Positions 1-8,774 of a DNA stretch of 64,000 bases are shown here, piece by piece (position 1 is the first letter of the stretch; each line of letters begins with the position of its first letter). The stretch spans positions 62,001 to 126,000 of the forward strand of contig NZ_JPRO01000013.1 of the NCBI RefSeq assembly GCF_000737785.1, given 5' to 3'. This DNA comes from Chryseobacterium luteum. GTDB lineage: Bacteria; Bacteroidota; Bacteroidia; Flavobacteriales; Weeksellaceae. A program made the translations under genes and the position numbers. The notes under the pieces are model-generated. The model was not told where the DNA came from. It did not search any database and saw nothing but the letters and a program-made list of their open reading frames with translations.

Positions 1-440
1 TTCTGCATTCCCTGTTCCGGTGGGTAGTTTTATTAAGTCTTATTTATGCGGTGTGGGTAGCCTTTAAAGGATATTACTATCGTGAAACCTTTTCAAAGAA
101 GGAAGATTCAGTACGCCACTGGACGGCAACAATCGCTCATATCCAATTGGTTTTGGGTATTATACTTTACTCAAAAAGTCCCATTGTACAATATTTCTGG
201 AAGTATTTCAGTGAGGCTAAAACATCTTTAGATCTTCTGTTCTTCGGCTTGATCCACATTTTCCTTATGCTCACTGCCATTGTACTGGTTACTGTAGGTT
301 CTGCTTTAGCTAAAAGAAAAGCTGCGGACCGGGAAAAATTCAAAACAATGCTCATCTGGTTCACGGTTGCCCTGGCTGTTATTTTTATGGCCATTCCGTG
401 GCCGTTCTCGCCTTTTGCCAACAGACCTTATTTCAGATAA
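1..440 (+). CDS. Small multi-pass membrane protein (5' end outside window)
   Basis: The reading frame is open to the left edge: residues LHSLFRWVVLLSLIYAVW precede the first internal GTG at 51, so the true start lies just upstream of the window. The visible part has about four hydrophobic helices and the stretch HWTATIAHIQLVLGIILY, which I associate with short flavobacterial integral membrane proteins often labelled cytochrome-b-like. No haem ligand pattern can be argued with confidence. It ends two bases before the DUF3817-like gene and is probably co-transcribed with it. Function unknown. Confidence 0.7.
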   Translation, partial: LHSLFRWVVLLSLIYAVWVAFKGYYYRETFSKKEDSVRHWTATIAHIQLVLGIILYSKSPIVQYFWKYFSEAKTSLDLLFFGLIHIFLMLTAIVLVTVGSALAKRKAADREKFKTMLIWFTVALAVIFMAIPWPFSPFANRPYFR

Positions 441-442
441 TT

Positions 443-745
443 ATGATACACTTATTTAAAACAAAAACCGGACGCCTGAGAATTCTGGCTATTTTGGAGG
501 GAATATCCCTGCTAACCCTTATTTTCGTTGCAGTTCCTGTAAAATACTGGCTGGGAAATCCTGCTCTGGTAAAAGTAATGGGACCGGTTCATGGAACTTT
601 ATTCCTGCTTTTCCTGTTTAATACTTTAAGCGTAGGAGTCGAACAGCAGTGGAAGTTCAGGGAAACCACCTGGAAAGTAATTCTGGCATGTTTTATTCCT
701 TTCGGGACCTTTTATATTGACAGAAAAATTCTAAGCAGGCTATGA
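443..745 (+). CDS. DUF3817-like membrane protein
   Basis: A 100-residue inner-membrane protein with about three hydrophobic segments and the DUF3817-type core KVMGPVHGTLFLLFLF. The start is the ATG at 443 (MIHLFKTKTG), two bases after the previous stop. An in-frame ATG at 398 lies inside the preceding gene and is less likely. The stop overlaps the rhodanese start in an ATGA-type junction, so the three small genes probably form one transcript. No catalytic motif is visible and the role is unknown. Confidence 0.75.
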   Translation: MIHLFKTKTGRLRILAILEGISLLTLIFVAVPVKYWLGNPALVKVMGPVHGTLFLLFLFNTLSVGVEQQWKFRETTWKVILACFIPFGTFYIDRKILSRL

Positions 746-1098
746 AAAATACACTGATATTTGGTGGGATAATTTTTACCGTTTACATTGTTTACCGGGT
801 TTACAGATACCAGACTTTAGATGATGGCCTGGATACACTTGTTAAAAAAGGAGCTGTTATCCTGGATGTGAGAACTGAAACGGAATATAAAACGGGCCAT
901 ATTGAAGGTTCCGTCAATATTTCTCTTGGAACCATTAGAAAAAGATATGTTGAACTTAACCGGGACCAAACGTATATCACGGTGTGCTCTCACGGTTTAC
1001 GCAGTGTAAAAGCTGAACATATTTTAAAGGAAAGAGGCTTTAAACATGTGCATAACGGGGGTGCATGGAGTGATCTTCAGGAAGTATTAATAAAATAA
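742..1098 (+). CDS. Membrane-anchored rhodanese-domain protein
   Basis: 118 residues: one N-terminal hydrophobic helix (about 4-20), then a single rhodanese domain with the LDVRTETEYKTGHIEGSVNI pattern (41-60) and an active-site loop VCSHGLRS with Cys82. The loop length suits sulfurtransfer (persulfide on Cys82). The donor and acceptor are unknown. The start overlaps the preceding stop by four bases, which implies translational coupling. The anchor would leave the domain on one face of the inner membrane; which face cannot be judged from sequence. Confidence 0.85.
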   Translation: MKNTLIFGGIIFTVYIVYRVYRYQTLDDGLDTLVKKGAVILDVRTETEYKTGHIEGSVNISLGTIRKRYVELNRDQTYITVCSHGLRSVKAEHILKERGFKHVHNGGAWSDLQEVLIK

Positions 1099-1333
1099 TC
1101 TCCAAAAGAATCAATAATCATCGGGCAGTTATTTTTCAGCTGATCAGCATCCATTCCGGCAGGATTGAAAAAACCACATCAATTCCATTGTTTTTAAGAA
1201 AAATTTAAACTACCAATACCACAAAAGTTGTTTTTGGTCAGATATTTGAATTTAATGAGCAAGTATCATTGATTTTCAATTCAGAAGTAAATCATTTGAG
1301 TTCTTTCAATACCAACCATTAAAATATAATATT

Positions 1334-1840
1334 ATGTCAACACAGAATTTAACCCATCTCGAAGCTATTAAAAAAATAAAGGAACTGTCGGAAGCAGCAA
1401 GAATATGCATGTTCTGTACTGAGCTGGAAACCGTTCCGGTGAATTCCCGTCCTATGACCCTGCAGGAAACGGATGACAGTGGAAATTTATGGTTTATCAG
1501 CAGCGCAAGCAGCAATAAAAATTTTGAAATAAAGGATGACCGGAGAGTGCAGCTGTTTTTTATGAACAACAGTGATTCTCAATATCTTTCCGTTTACGGT
1601 GAAGCGTCTGTTTATAAGGATAAAGATACTATTGAAGACAAATGGTCGCCAATGGCTAAAGCTTGGTTTGACGGAAAAGATGATCCGGATGTAACCATTA
1701 TCCGTGTAGAGCCTAAAGAAACGTACTATTGGGATACGAAAGCAGGAAAGCTGGTCAGTCTCTTCAGTTTCGTAGCATCTGCCTTAACCGGCATTAAGAC
1801 GGACAATTCTGATGGTGTGGAAGGAAATGCAACGGTATAA
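1334..1840 (+). CDS. General stress protein, pyridoxamine-phosphate-oxidase-like fold
   Basis: A 168-residue cytoplasmic protein of the general stress protein 26 group (split-barrel, FMN-binding type). Supporting stretches are MCTELETVPVNSRPM-like residues near 26-41, NLWFISSASSNKNFEI, and a C-terminal WDTKAGKLVSLFSF segment typical of the family. The family binds flavin but is not the vitamin B6 oxidase. The exact substrate is unknown. It is a single gene with its own upstream spacer of about 235 bp and a strong terminator about 115 bp downstream. Confidence 0.85.
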   Translation: MSTQNLTHLEAIKKIKELSEAARICMFCTELETVPVNSRPMTLQETDDSGNLWFISSASSNKNFEIKDDRRVQLFFMNNSDSQYLSVYGEASVYKDKDTIEDKWSPMAKAWFDGKDDPDVTIIRVEPKETYYWDTKAGKLVSLFSFVASALTGIKTDNSDGVEGNATV

Positions 1841-1956
1841 GCATTTAATAAGTGTACATGCGTCATAAAAGTTTGATATTAGTATGATTTAAGATCATTT
1901 TGATAGTGAATACATTTAATACTTTCTCTTTCAAATTTACTCATCATTTTAATAAC

Positions 1957-1993
1957 AATAAATCCTGAAAACAATTTTCAGGATTTATTTTTT
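1957..1993 (+). terminator. Intrinsic terminator between convergent genes
   Basis: A perfect 15-bp stem (1957-1971 with 1975-1989) closes a 3-base loop and is followed by T residues. It lies between the stress-protein gene (+) and the flavodoxin-RidA fusion (-) and is symmetrical enough to serve both. Confidence 0.8.
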
Positions 1994-2125
1994 AGCCTGT
2001 TTGGCTGTTCGTAATTTATATTTCAAACGGTTAAACCTGTTCATAAAAAATTTCATCCAGAAACAATTACTAAAGAAAAATATTCTTCTCGAATAAGGAA
2101 ATCTTGCAGGTTTATTTCAGTTATA

Positions 2126-2161
2126 AAAATCTGCAAAATCTGCAAAATCTGCAAAATCTGC
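2126..2161. repeat. Four tandem copies of a 9-bp unit
   Basis: The unit AAAATCTGC is repeated four times without change (2126-2134, 2135-2143, 2144-2152, 2153-2161), followed by a degenerate fifth. It sits in the 345-bp gap 1841-2185 between convergent genes. Apart from this and the terminator the gap shows nothing recognisable. Confidence 0.9.
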
Positions 2162-2185
2162 GAGATTTTAAAATTCAAACAGCAT

Positions 2186-3328
2186 CTACTCTACTTCAAA
2201 AATAGCCTGAATTTCTACAGACGAATTCACAGGAATAGAAGAAGCCCCCAAAGTAGCTCTTGCGTGTTTCCCTTTTTCTCCAAAGACCTCCACTGTAAGG
2301 TCTGATGCAGCATTCATAAGATCTGCATGCTTTGTGTAATCTTCTTTTGTGTTGAAAATTCCCGTCAGCTGTACGCATTGTTTTACCTTATTGAGATCCC
2401 CGCCTGTGGCTTCTTTTAAAACAGCAATAACATTGAGCATCGTAGCTTTTGCAGCTTCTTTTACCTGCTGTTCAGTAACGTCAACCCCTAATTTACCCGG
2501 ATTCAGTATTTTCCCATCCTTCAGGGCAACCTGATTAATGAAGACCAGATTTCCGGAACGGACAAACGGTTTATAGTTTCCGGCAGGCTGAGGAACCTGC
2601 GGCAGAATAATATTTTTCTGTTTCAGAAGGTCGTTGATATCCTGCGATTTTTCCGTATTTGCAGCGGGCTGTTTTTTAGGGAATGTTCCTTTCAGGGCTA
2701 AGGCTGTTTTAGCAAAATTTCTTCCCTGGAGTTCTGCAAGTCCGCGTTCGTCTTTTGTGGGCCTTTCAACGTCTTTCAGCGATGCCAGGCTTGTTGTTCC
2801 CAAAACTGTATTTCCCTGTGGAATGGTTTTGCTGATGTTTTCATAACCGCGGATTCCATTGGAAACAAGTATCATTCCGTGAACGGCAAGACTATTCCAG
2901 AAGGCATTAAGGGCAAGCTCTTTTCCGGCTCCACTTCCTGCAGACATAAAAACCGTTGCAGGCATACCTTCCAACGAATGATTGGTCCATAAATTGACGG
3001 TTTTGGATAGAAATTCACTCATTCCTGTACTGATATTTCCAAAATAAACAGGTGATCCAAAAGCAATTCCATCATAAGAAGGCAGTTCCTCCACTGATGC
3101 TACAGGAATGTTCTTTAATTTAGGGTTCGGGGATTCTTTAACCTGCTTAATCACTGCAAGAGCATTTTTATCACTTTCAATACCGGATGCAATTTCTTTA
3201 GCCAGCTCATAAGTTCCGCCATTGTCGGAGTGAATGAGGACCAGGATTTTGATTGTTTTATCTTGTGCCATGACAGTAGTTATTTTTAATAATAAAATGA
3301 ATACAAAAAATATACTTAGTTTTTTCAT
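2186..3328 (-). CDS. Secreted flavodoxin/WrbA-like domain fused to a RidA-like domain
   Basis: 380 residues: signal peptide (about 1-21, ending VMAQ), an NAD(P)H:quinone-oxidoreductase/flavodoxin-like domain (about 25-215) with the FMN-loop pattern HSDNGGTYELAKEIASGI and GSPVYFGNISTGMSEFL, a linker, then a RidA/YjgF-like domain (about 240-380) with SGNLVFINQVALKDGKI and KHARATLGASSIPVNSSVEI. Classic RidA enzymes carry a substrate-binding Arg in the segment corresponding to ARATLGA, where an Arg is present. Flavodoxin and RidA domains are usually separate cytoplasmic proteins; export of a fusion is unusual. It faces the AraC regulator across 68 bp. The substrate is unknown. Confidence 0.85.
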   Translation of the reverse strand: MKKLSIFFVFILLLKITTVMAQDKTIKILVLIHSDNGGTYELAKEIASGIESDKNALAVIKQVKESPNPKLKNIPVASVEELPSYDGIAFGSPVYFGNISTGMSEFLSKTVNLWTNHSLEGMPATVFMSAGSGAGKELALNAFWNSLAVHGMILVSNGIRGYENISKTIPQGNTVLGTTSLASLKDVERPTKDERGLAELQGRNFAKTALALKGTFPKKQPAANTEKSQDINDLLKQKNIILPQVPQPAGNYKPFVRSGNLVFINQVALKDGKILNPGKLGVDVTEQQVKEAAKATMLNVIAVLKEATGGDLNKVKQCVQLTGIFNTKEDYTKHADLMNAASDLTVEVFGEKGKHARATLGASSIPVNSSVEIQAIFEVE

Positions 3329-3353
3329 TTTTAATAGGATAATAATTAAAGGA

Positions 3354-3385
3354 CAAAATTAGTATTGTCGTTTTTATTAAATTTG
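3354..3385. promoter_or_regulatory. Facing -7 boxes of a divergent promoter pair
   Basis: The minus strand carries TAATTTTG at 3361-3354 upstream of the fusion gene. The plus strand carries TAAATTTG at 3378-3385, 11 bp before the AraC start. Both fit the Bacteroidota -7 consensus TAnnTTTG. The predicted polymerase footprints overlap, so the two genes may compete or be co-controlled. No convincing -33 element was seen for either. Confidence 0.5.
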
Positions 3386-3396
3386 CCAAAAATTGT

Positions 3397-4203
3397 ATGC
3401 AGAACGACATCGTGAAATGCGGTTTAAGAGAACAAAACAACAATCAATTTGTAGATACTATTGAAAAAGAAGCGTATGTCTGGTGTGAAAAAGACTGGAA
3501 ACACGATGAGCAAGAGCATGCGCATCAGCGGGCCCAGCTTACTTTTGTAGAAGAAGGGTATCAGTATTTCCATATAGATAAGAAAATTTATCTTGTGCCC
3601 AGGCATCATGTCATCTGGATTCCTTCCGGCAAGCCTCACAGAATTACTTCAGAAGCGAAAACGGTCAGCTTAATGGTCTTTCTGTTTAAAAATGTCTTTA
3701 ATGATGATTTTTACCGGAATGTTCATGTTTTTGCAGTTCCCCCGGTTTTGAAGGAGATGATTCTGTATGCATCCAAGTGGAATCAGCTGGTAAAAGAAGA
3801 TGAAGAGCAGGATTTGTTTTTTAAAGCTATTCTAAAAAGTCTGCCGAACTTCTGCAGAGAAAACAGTCCTCTTGAAATTCCTGTTCCGTCAGATATCAGG
3901 CTTATTCCGGTCTGCACATCCATCAATTCAAATTTTAAATACAGCCTGAATGCTGATGAGCTGGCGGAAAAAGCACGGATGTCGGTAAGGAGCTTACAGA
4001 GAATTTTTAAAAATGAAACAGGAATTACTCTTCAGAAATACCTTCAGCTTGTAAGAATATTAAAGAGTATAGAGCTTATCGATACAGGCAGGTATACTTT
4101 AAGCGAAATTGCTTATCAGGTGGGCTACCAGAGCCTGTCGGCTTTTACGGCTTCTTACCAATCAGTGATGAAGACCAAACCCAAAGTAAAAAGAATCACC
4201 TAA
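3397..4203 (+). CDS. AraC-family transcriptional regulator
   Basis: 268 residues. The N-terminal half is a cupin-like sensor (HAHQRAQLTFVEEGYQYF and RHHVIWIPSGKPHRI, about 42-95). The C-terminal hundred residues hold two helix-turn-helix motifs (LNADELAEKARMSVRSLQRIFK and YTLSEIAYQVGYQSLSAF regions). It is transcribed away from the flavodoxin-RidA gene, the most likely target. The ligand is not predictable. Its stop overlaps the end of the convergent DUF6766 remnant by four bases. Confidence 0.9.
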   Translation: MQNDIVKCGLREQNNNQFVDTIEKEAYVWCEKDWKHDEQEHAHQRAQLTFVEEGYQYFHIDKKIYLVPRHHVIWIPSGKPHRITSEAKTVSLMVFLFKNVFNDDFYRNVHVFAVPPVLKEMILYASKWNQLVKEDEEQDLFFKAILKSLPNFCRENSPLEIPVPSDIRLIPVCTSINSNFKYSLNADELAEKARMSVRSLQRIFKNETGITLQKYLQLVRILKSIELIDTGRYTLSEIAYQVGYQSLSAFTASYQSVMKTKPKVKRIT

Positions 4204-4842
4204 GGTGTTTCATCGTGGGCCATATCTACCGGTTTAGATTCCGGTGAACCTTTTTCGCGGAGCCAGATAGAAAGTATAACTATGGAAAAAACGGCTAAGA
4301 ATTCGCTTTGCCAGTTTTGAAAGGATTCAAACCAGAACCTGGATTCCGATATGTACTGTAATGCTGTAACGGTAGATTCGTTTTTTATGATCTGCTCTTC
4401 GTTATACTCCTTAAGGCTTCCGTAGAAATGCATTCCAAAACTCGCAATAGGCTATGGACAGAGAATGCTTATAAACAGCAAGCCATATTCCACCTTTCTT
4501 AACGGGCCACGGAGCTTTTGCATGAATTTCCGGTTCTTTATCTACCTCTTCTTCTCCTTCCAGCGATTTTGATTCACTGGAACCTTTCTGCCTCAGGGAA
4601 ACCGTCAGTACAATATACAGCATCATCTGTAAAAATTCGCTTTCCCAGTTTTCAAAGGTTGCCTGTATAAAATGTCCGCTATGGATATAGGCTCCCAAGC
4701 TGATCCCGGAGCTGCCCTCTTCTGCCAATTCTTTGTTCAGGGTTGTCCAGCCCGTGAAAAACTGCCCTGTAAGGCAGGAAAGCATTAATACAAGCAGAAC
4801 AATACTTAAACTGTTACGGTAAAAGAAACTTTTTTTAGACAT
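4200..4842 (-). pseudogene. DUF6766 membrane protein, broken by an internal deletion
   Basis: The 5' part (4842 down to about 4445) encodes the N-terminal DUF6766 repeat and runs to YKHSLSIA, then shifts frame. The C-terminal repeat resumes in another frame (IASFGMHFYGSLKEY...) and ends normally with SPESKPVDMAHDE at 4200. The family is an internal duplication: each half has NSLSI-type helix, NWxSEFL helix and RxKGSxESKxx tail. Compared with the usual pattern about five residues are missing in the third helix, consistent with a 14-base deletion near 4445-4452. A 77-codon frame starts at 4433 but would be only a fragment. Confidence 0.8.
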
Positions 4843-4881
4843 TTACGTATTTTAAAGTTTAAGGTTTAAAATTCATAAGTT

Positions 4882-5628
4882 TTATCCGTTGATGATCAGG
4901 CCGCCGTTGGGATGGAGGACCTGCCCCGTAATCTGGGCCGCACCGTTTCCTGCAAGAAACAGAAAGCTGGCTGCCACTTCTTCCGGGGTAGCATTTCTTT
5001 CAAAAGGAGGCTTATCGGGATTTTCCTCTTCGTCTCCGAAGGTCTCTTTGGTGAGCGGTGTTGCAACGGGTCCGGGTGCTACCGCATTGATGCGGATTCC
5101 TTTCGGTTTTGCCTGCAGTGCCAGAGATCTTGTAAAAGATACAATAGCGCCTTTTGTTGCGGCATAATCCAGAAGCTCCGGATGTCCCTGGTAAGCAGTT
5201 GCAGAAGTGGTATTAATTACGCTGCTCCCTTCTTTCAGATAAGGGAAAACCACTTTTGTAAGCAGGATCATTCCTATAATATTGGAATCAAAAGTTTTCC
5301 GGATATTTTTTTCTTCAAGATCTTCTATATTTTCTGCCGGAAACTGTACCCCTGCATTATTGATAAGAACATCAATTCCTCCAAAGGCTGAAACCACTTG
5401 TTCTGCCGTCTTTTCACAGAAATCATACTCATTGATATCACCTTTGAAAGTAATGCATTTCCTTCCGAGTTTTCCGATTTCTTTTTTTGTTTTTTCTGCA
5501 TCTTCATCATCTGTATGATAGATTATTGCGATATCAGCTCCTTCCTGTGCAAAAAGTAAAGCCGTTGCCTTACCGATTCCGCTGTCTGCTCCGGTAATAA
5601 GAACTGATTTGCCTTTTAGTTCATTCAT
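4882..5628 (-). CDS. SDR-family NAD(P)-dependent oxidoreductase
   Basis: 248 residues, the full length for a classical short-chain dehydrogenase. Visible motifs are TGADSGIGKA (12-21, cofactor loop), NNAG (90-93), catalytic Ser near 142, and YAATK (Tyr155, Lys159). The C-terminal PNGGLIING is typical of the stress-associated SDR group found beside catalases. The substrate is unknown. It lies 7 bp downstream of the CinA-like gene on the same strand and probably belongs to the katE stress transcript. Confidence 0.9.
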   Translation of the reverse strand: MNELKGKSVLITGADSGIGKATALLFAQEGADIAIIYHTDDEDAEKTKKEIGKLGRKCITFKGDINEYDFCEKTAEQVVSAFGGIDVLINNAGVQFPAENIEDLEEKNIRKTFDSNIIGMILLTKVVFPYLKEGSSVINTTSATAYQGHPELLDYAATKGAIVSFTRSLALQAKPKGIRINAVAPGPVATPLTKETFGDEEENPDKPPFERNATPEEVAASFLFLAGNGAAQITGQVLHPNGGLIING

Positions 5629-5635
5629 CTGAAAA

Positions 5636-6136
5636 TTATTTTAAGATCAGGAGTTGGTTGATTTCACTTTTGAAGCATCCGAGAATGAATTCTGTGTAGT
5701 AAAGCTGTGCGTTGAGAGCCTGTGTTTTGGGATGCAGTTCCAGTTTTTTGGTCAGGATAATCTCCCCTTTGTAGGAAAATGCAAAATAGGCAAATATCTT
5801 ATAGGATGAACTTCTGATGGGTGTACAGTAGCCTGTGGTAGCAATTGACCAGTCAGAGTTGAATATTTTAGCTGCATTAAGAGCCATGGTCCGGGCAATG
5901 TTTTCGGATACGCAGTCACATTCCTCGGCTTCCTGTCTGTCAACATTCAGCAGTTTTACTTTTTGTGGCAGTGTATAGGCTGTTATGCCCCCGTTATAAA
6001 AGAGAGAGGCATTCGGCATCTGGGAAAAAGCCAGCTGCAGGCATCCTGATGTAACGCTTTCTGCAATAGAAATGGTTTCACCGGCAGTCATAAGAGATTG
6101 GCTTATATATTCTAAAAGGTTTTTTTGAAATTCCAT
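5636..6136 (-). CDS. CinA C-terminal-domain (nicotinamide-nucleotide amidase-like) protein
   Basis: 166 residues matching only the C-terminal domain of CinA: SIAESVTSGCLQLAFSQMP (25-43), FYNGGITAY and ATTGYCTP. Characterised members hydrolyse nicotinamide mononucleotide, but the family has shorter stand-alone versions of unproved activity. The Ser and the ESxTxG signature are present. It sits between katE (43 bp upstream) and the SDR gene. Confidence 0.8.
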   Translation of the reverse strand: MEFQKNLLEYISQSLMTAGETISIAESVTSGCLQLAFSQMPNASLFYNGGITAYTLPQKVKLLNVDRQEAEECDCVSENIARTMALNAAKIFNSDWSIATTGYCTPIRSSSYKIFAYFAFSYKGEIILTKKLELHPKTQALNAQLYYTEFILGCFKSEINQLLILK

Positions 6137-6178
6137 AATTTTTAATATTTAGTAGTGGTGTGAAGGTGTGTAGAAGGT

Positions 6179-8311
6179 CTACTTATTTCTTTCCGGTTCA
6201 AACTCCCAGACTCTGTGTCTGGAAACAGCTTCAATGAACTGCTTGTAGGAACGGCCGTCTTTCCAGATGATCACAGCGGGATCTTCATGTTTTTTCATAG
6301 CTATATTGCTATTGTCATATAGAGCTTCTGTCCCTGATCCGAAGTAAATTGCCTTACAGTGCTTATACGCTTCATTGATGAATCTCAGTACATGGTGTCT
6401 GTTCTCCGGAGCCATCAGCTCTATTGCAGATTGTTCTCCGGCACTGATGTACAGGGCATCAAAACATACACTTGCCGTACTTGTCAGAGAATGTTTTGGA
6501 ATCATTGAGCCGTCGGTGGTTTTAACGGGAGCCAGGCTTGGTGCAATAAGCTCTACTTTTGCTCCTTCTTTTTCAAGTTTTGCTTTCAGATCATTGAGAG
6601 CTGTTCCATCTGCGCCATTGGCCACAATAAACCCGATTTTTCTGCTTTTGATGGTATCTTTAACGGTATTCTGCATGCTTAATGCTTCAGATATCTTCGT
6701 GTTCGGTTCTCTTTCCTCACTCTGAAGTTCAGCGATGTTACCATCTGCGGGAATGCTTTGGTTGGGCTGTTTTAGCTTTTTGACTGTGACGCCTAATTTT
6801 TCAGCAACCTTTTTGGCAAGTGTTTGATCAATGAAGGCCAGTTGTCCCACCATTCTCTCCCTGATCTCCGGTATTGTTACTTTCGACAGTTCAAAAACAA
6901 GGGCATTCTGAAGGTGTGTCTGCTCTGGAACAGACTGGCTGTTGTAAAATAATTTTGCCTGTGAATAATGATCTACAAAGCTCTGGCTTCTTTTTCTGAC
7001 TTTTTCTCCCGAAACTCTTTCTTCGTGGGACGTAAATCCTCCTTCTGACATCATCGCCTGGAAAGGACATCCTCCTCCGATGGAATTCGGTTCGTAACTG
7101 ACTTTTCCCTTTACAATCTGCTGTCTCATATGCCCGTCACGCTGGTTGTTATGAACTGTATTGACAGACCTGTTGATTGGGATTTCATGGAAGTTGGGAG
7201 ATCCTAATCTGGACAGCTGGGTATCGGTATATGAAAATAATCTTCCCTGAAGCAACGGATCGTTGGTAAAATCAATCCCGGGAACAATATGTCCCGGATG
7301 GAAAGCAACCTGTTCTGTTTCTGCGAAAAAATTATCCGGATTTTTATTGAGCGTTAAAGTTCCTACGATTTCTACACGAACTTCTTCTTCGGGAACCAGC
7401 TTGGTAGGGTCCAGAAGGTCGAAATCAAATTTATGTTCGTCTTCTTCCGGGATCAGCTGCACACCGAAATCCCATTCCGGGAAAGCTCCGTTTTCAATGG
7501 ATTCCCACAGATCTCTTTTGTGAAAATCGGGATCTACCCCTGAGATTCTCTGTGCCTCATCCCAGGCTACAGAATGCACGCCTAATTTGGGTTTAAAATG
7601 AAATTTAACAAAATGTACTTTGCCCTCTTCATTAATGAATTTAAAGGAATGAACTCCGAAACCTTCCATCATCCTAAGGCTTCGCGGGATGGCTCTGTCA
7701 CTCATCAGCCACATGATCATGTGCATGCTTTCGGGCATAAGTGAGATGAAATCCCAAAATGTATCATGGGCGGAAGCTGCCTGCGGCATCTCATTATCCG
7801 GTTCCGGCTTCACGGCGTGAACAAGATCCGGAAATTTAATCGCATCCTGAATAAAGAAGACGGGCATATTGTTGGCCACAAGATCATAATTTCCTTCTTC
7901 CGTATAAAATTTTATGGCAAAACCTCTTACATCTCTTGCCAGATCGGTACTTCCTTTGCTTCCTGCCACTGTTGAAAACCTTACGAAAACCGGGGTTTCC
8001 TTTCCAACCTTTGACAAGAATCCGGCTTTGGTATAGGTGCTGAGGCTTTTGTTGAGTTTAAACACTCCATGCGCTCCTGATCCTCTTGCATGTACTACTC
8101 TTTCAGGAATTCTTTCATGATCGAAATGGGTGATTTTTTCTCTCAGAATAAAGTCTTCCAGCAGTGTCGGGCCTCTTTCACCGGATTTTAATGAATCCTG
8201 GTTATTATTGATTTTTAATCCCTGATTGGTGGTCAGTTTTTCATTTTCATTGGAAGTTGTGTGTTCATTCAGCTGGTCTAACTTTTCGTTGTTTTGGTCG
8301 TCGTTTTTCAT
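6179..8311 (-). CDS. katE: Large-subunit (clade 2, HPII-type) catalase
   Basis: 710 residues. After a polar N-terminal extension, the haem-catalase core shows RVVHARGSGAHGVF with catalytic His74, distal Asn near 147 in VANNMPVFFIQDAIKFPD, and the proximal Tyr in GRLFSYTDTQLSRLG. The last 150 or so residues form the flavodoxin/DJ-1-like C-terminal domain typical of large catalases (KIGFIVANGADGTALNDL). It dismutates hydrogen peroxide in the cytoplasm. It appears to be the third gene of a stress operon started at 9077. The 62-bp gap before it could hold a further promoter, but none is clear. Confidence 0.95.
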   Translation of the reverse strand: MKNDDQNNEKLDQLNEHTTSNENEKLTTNQGLKINNNQDSLKSGERGPTLLEDFILREKITHFDHERIPERVVHARGSGAHGVFKLNKSLSTYTKAGFLSKVGKETPVFVRFSTVAGSKGSTDLARDVRGFAIKFYTEEGNYDLVANNMPVFFIQDAIKFPDLVHAVKPEPDNEMPQAASAHDTFWDFISLMPESMHMIMWLMSDRAIPRSLRMMEGFGVHSFKFINEEGKVHFVKFHFKPKLGVHSVAWDEAQRISGVDPDFHKRDLWESIENGAFPEWDFGVQLIPEEDEHKFDFDLLDPTKLVPEEEVRVEIVGTLTLNKNPDNFFAETEQVAFHPGHIVPGIDFTNDPLLQGRLFSYTDTQLSRLGSPNFHEIPINRSVNTVHNNQRDGHMRQQIVKGKVSYEPNSIGGGCPFQAMMSEGGFTSHEERVSGEKVRKRSQSFVDHYSQAKLFYNSQSVPEQTHLQNALVFELSKVTIPEIRERMVGQLAFIDQTLAKKVAEKLGVTVKKLKQPNQSIPADGNIAELQSEEREPNTKISEALSMQNTVKDTIKSRKIGFIVANGADGTALNDLKAKLEKEGAKVELIAPSLAPVKTTDGSMIPKHSLTSTASVCFDALYISAGEQSAIELMAPENRHHVLRFINEAYKHCKAIYFGSGTEALYDNSNIAMKKHEDPAVIIWKDGRSYKQFIEAVSRHRVWEFEPERNK

Positions 8312-8373
8312 AATGAATTTTTTAATGTGATGTGGTGTGAAGGTTAAAAAGTCAAACTAAATCTTTTACGGGA

Positions 8374-8760
8374 TCATTCTGTTTTTGCCCTGTCTTTTTC
8401 CAGGGTGCTTAACAGTTTATTGAGGTATTCTTCTTCTTTTAATACTTTATAATACGCTGTTTTGGCATATAGGGTGAATGAAGAATTTTCGATATTGATT
8501 TCTGTAGTCAGGTTTTCCGGAGAAACAGTACTTTCACCGTGGTATTCAACGATATTCAGGATGTATTCTTTTATATAGGTGTCGATTACATTTTTCAGAA
8601 TGTCGCACTTTGCATTATTTTTTATCTTTTCCAATGATTTGATCAGAAAAGCGGTAACTCCGTAAGAATTGATAACACTCGGGAACAGAGATTCATTCTC
8701 TATCATATTGTTTTTATCATTCAGTCCGGAATGTATTAAAGTGTCATTTTCAAATATCAT
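8374..8760 (-). CDS. Hypothetical protein, upstream of katE
   Basis: 128 residues, acidic and mostly helical, with no signal peptide or membrane segment. It was not recognised as a named family. The stretch AFLIKSLEKIKNNAKCDILKN might be a helical bundle. It follows the 100-residue hypothetical by 14 bp and precedes katE by 62 bp, so it is probably part of the same stress transcript. Confidence 0.7.
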   Translation of the reverse strand: MIFENDTLIHSGLNDKNNMIENESLFPSVINSYGVTAFLIKSLEKIKNNAKCDILKNVIDTYIKEYILNIVEYHGESTVSPENLTTEINIENSSFTLYAKTAYYKVLKEEEYLNKLLSTLEKDRAKTE

Positions 8761-8774
8761 ATTCGTAACGGTTA

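Noticed and set aside
1118-1180. Short minus-strand frame reading MDADQLKNNCPMIIDSFGDY
   Set aside because: Only about 24 codons, overlapping the rhodanese end, with no ribosome-binding site or promoter.
2126-2161. CRISPR-like array
   Set aside because: A 9-bp unit without spacers is a simple tandem repeat; no cas genes are present.
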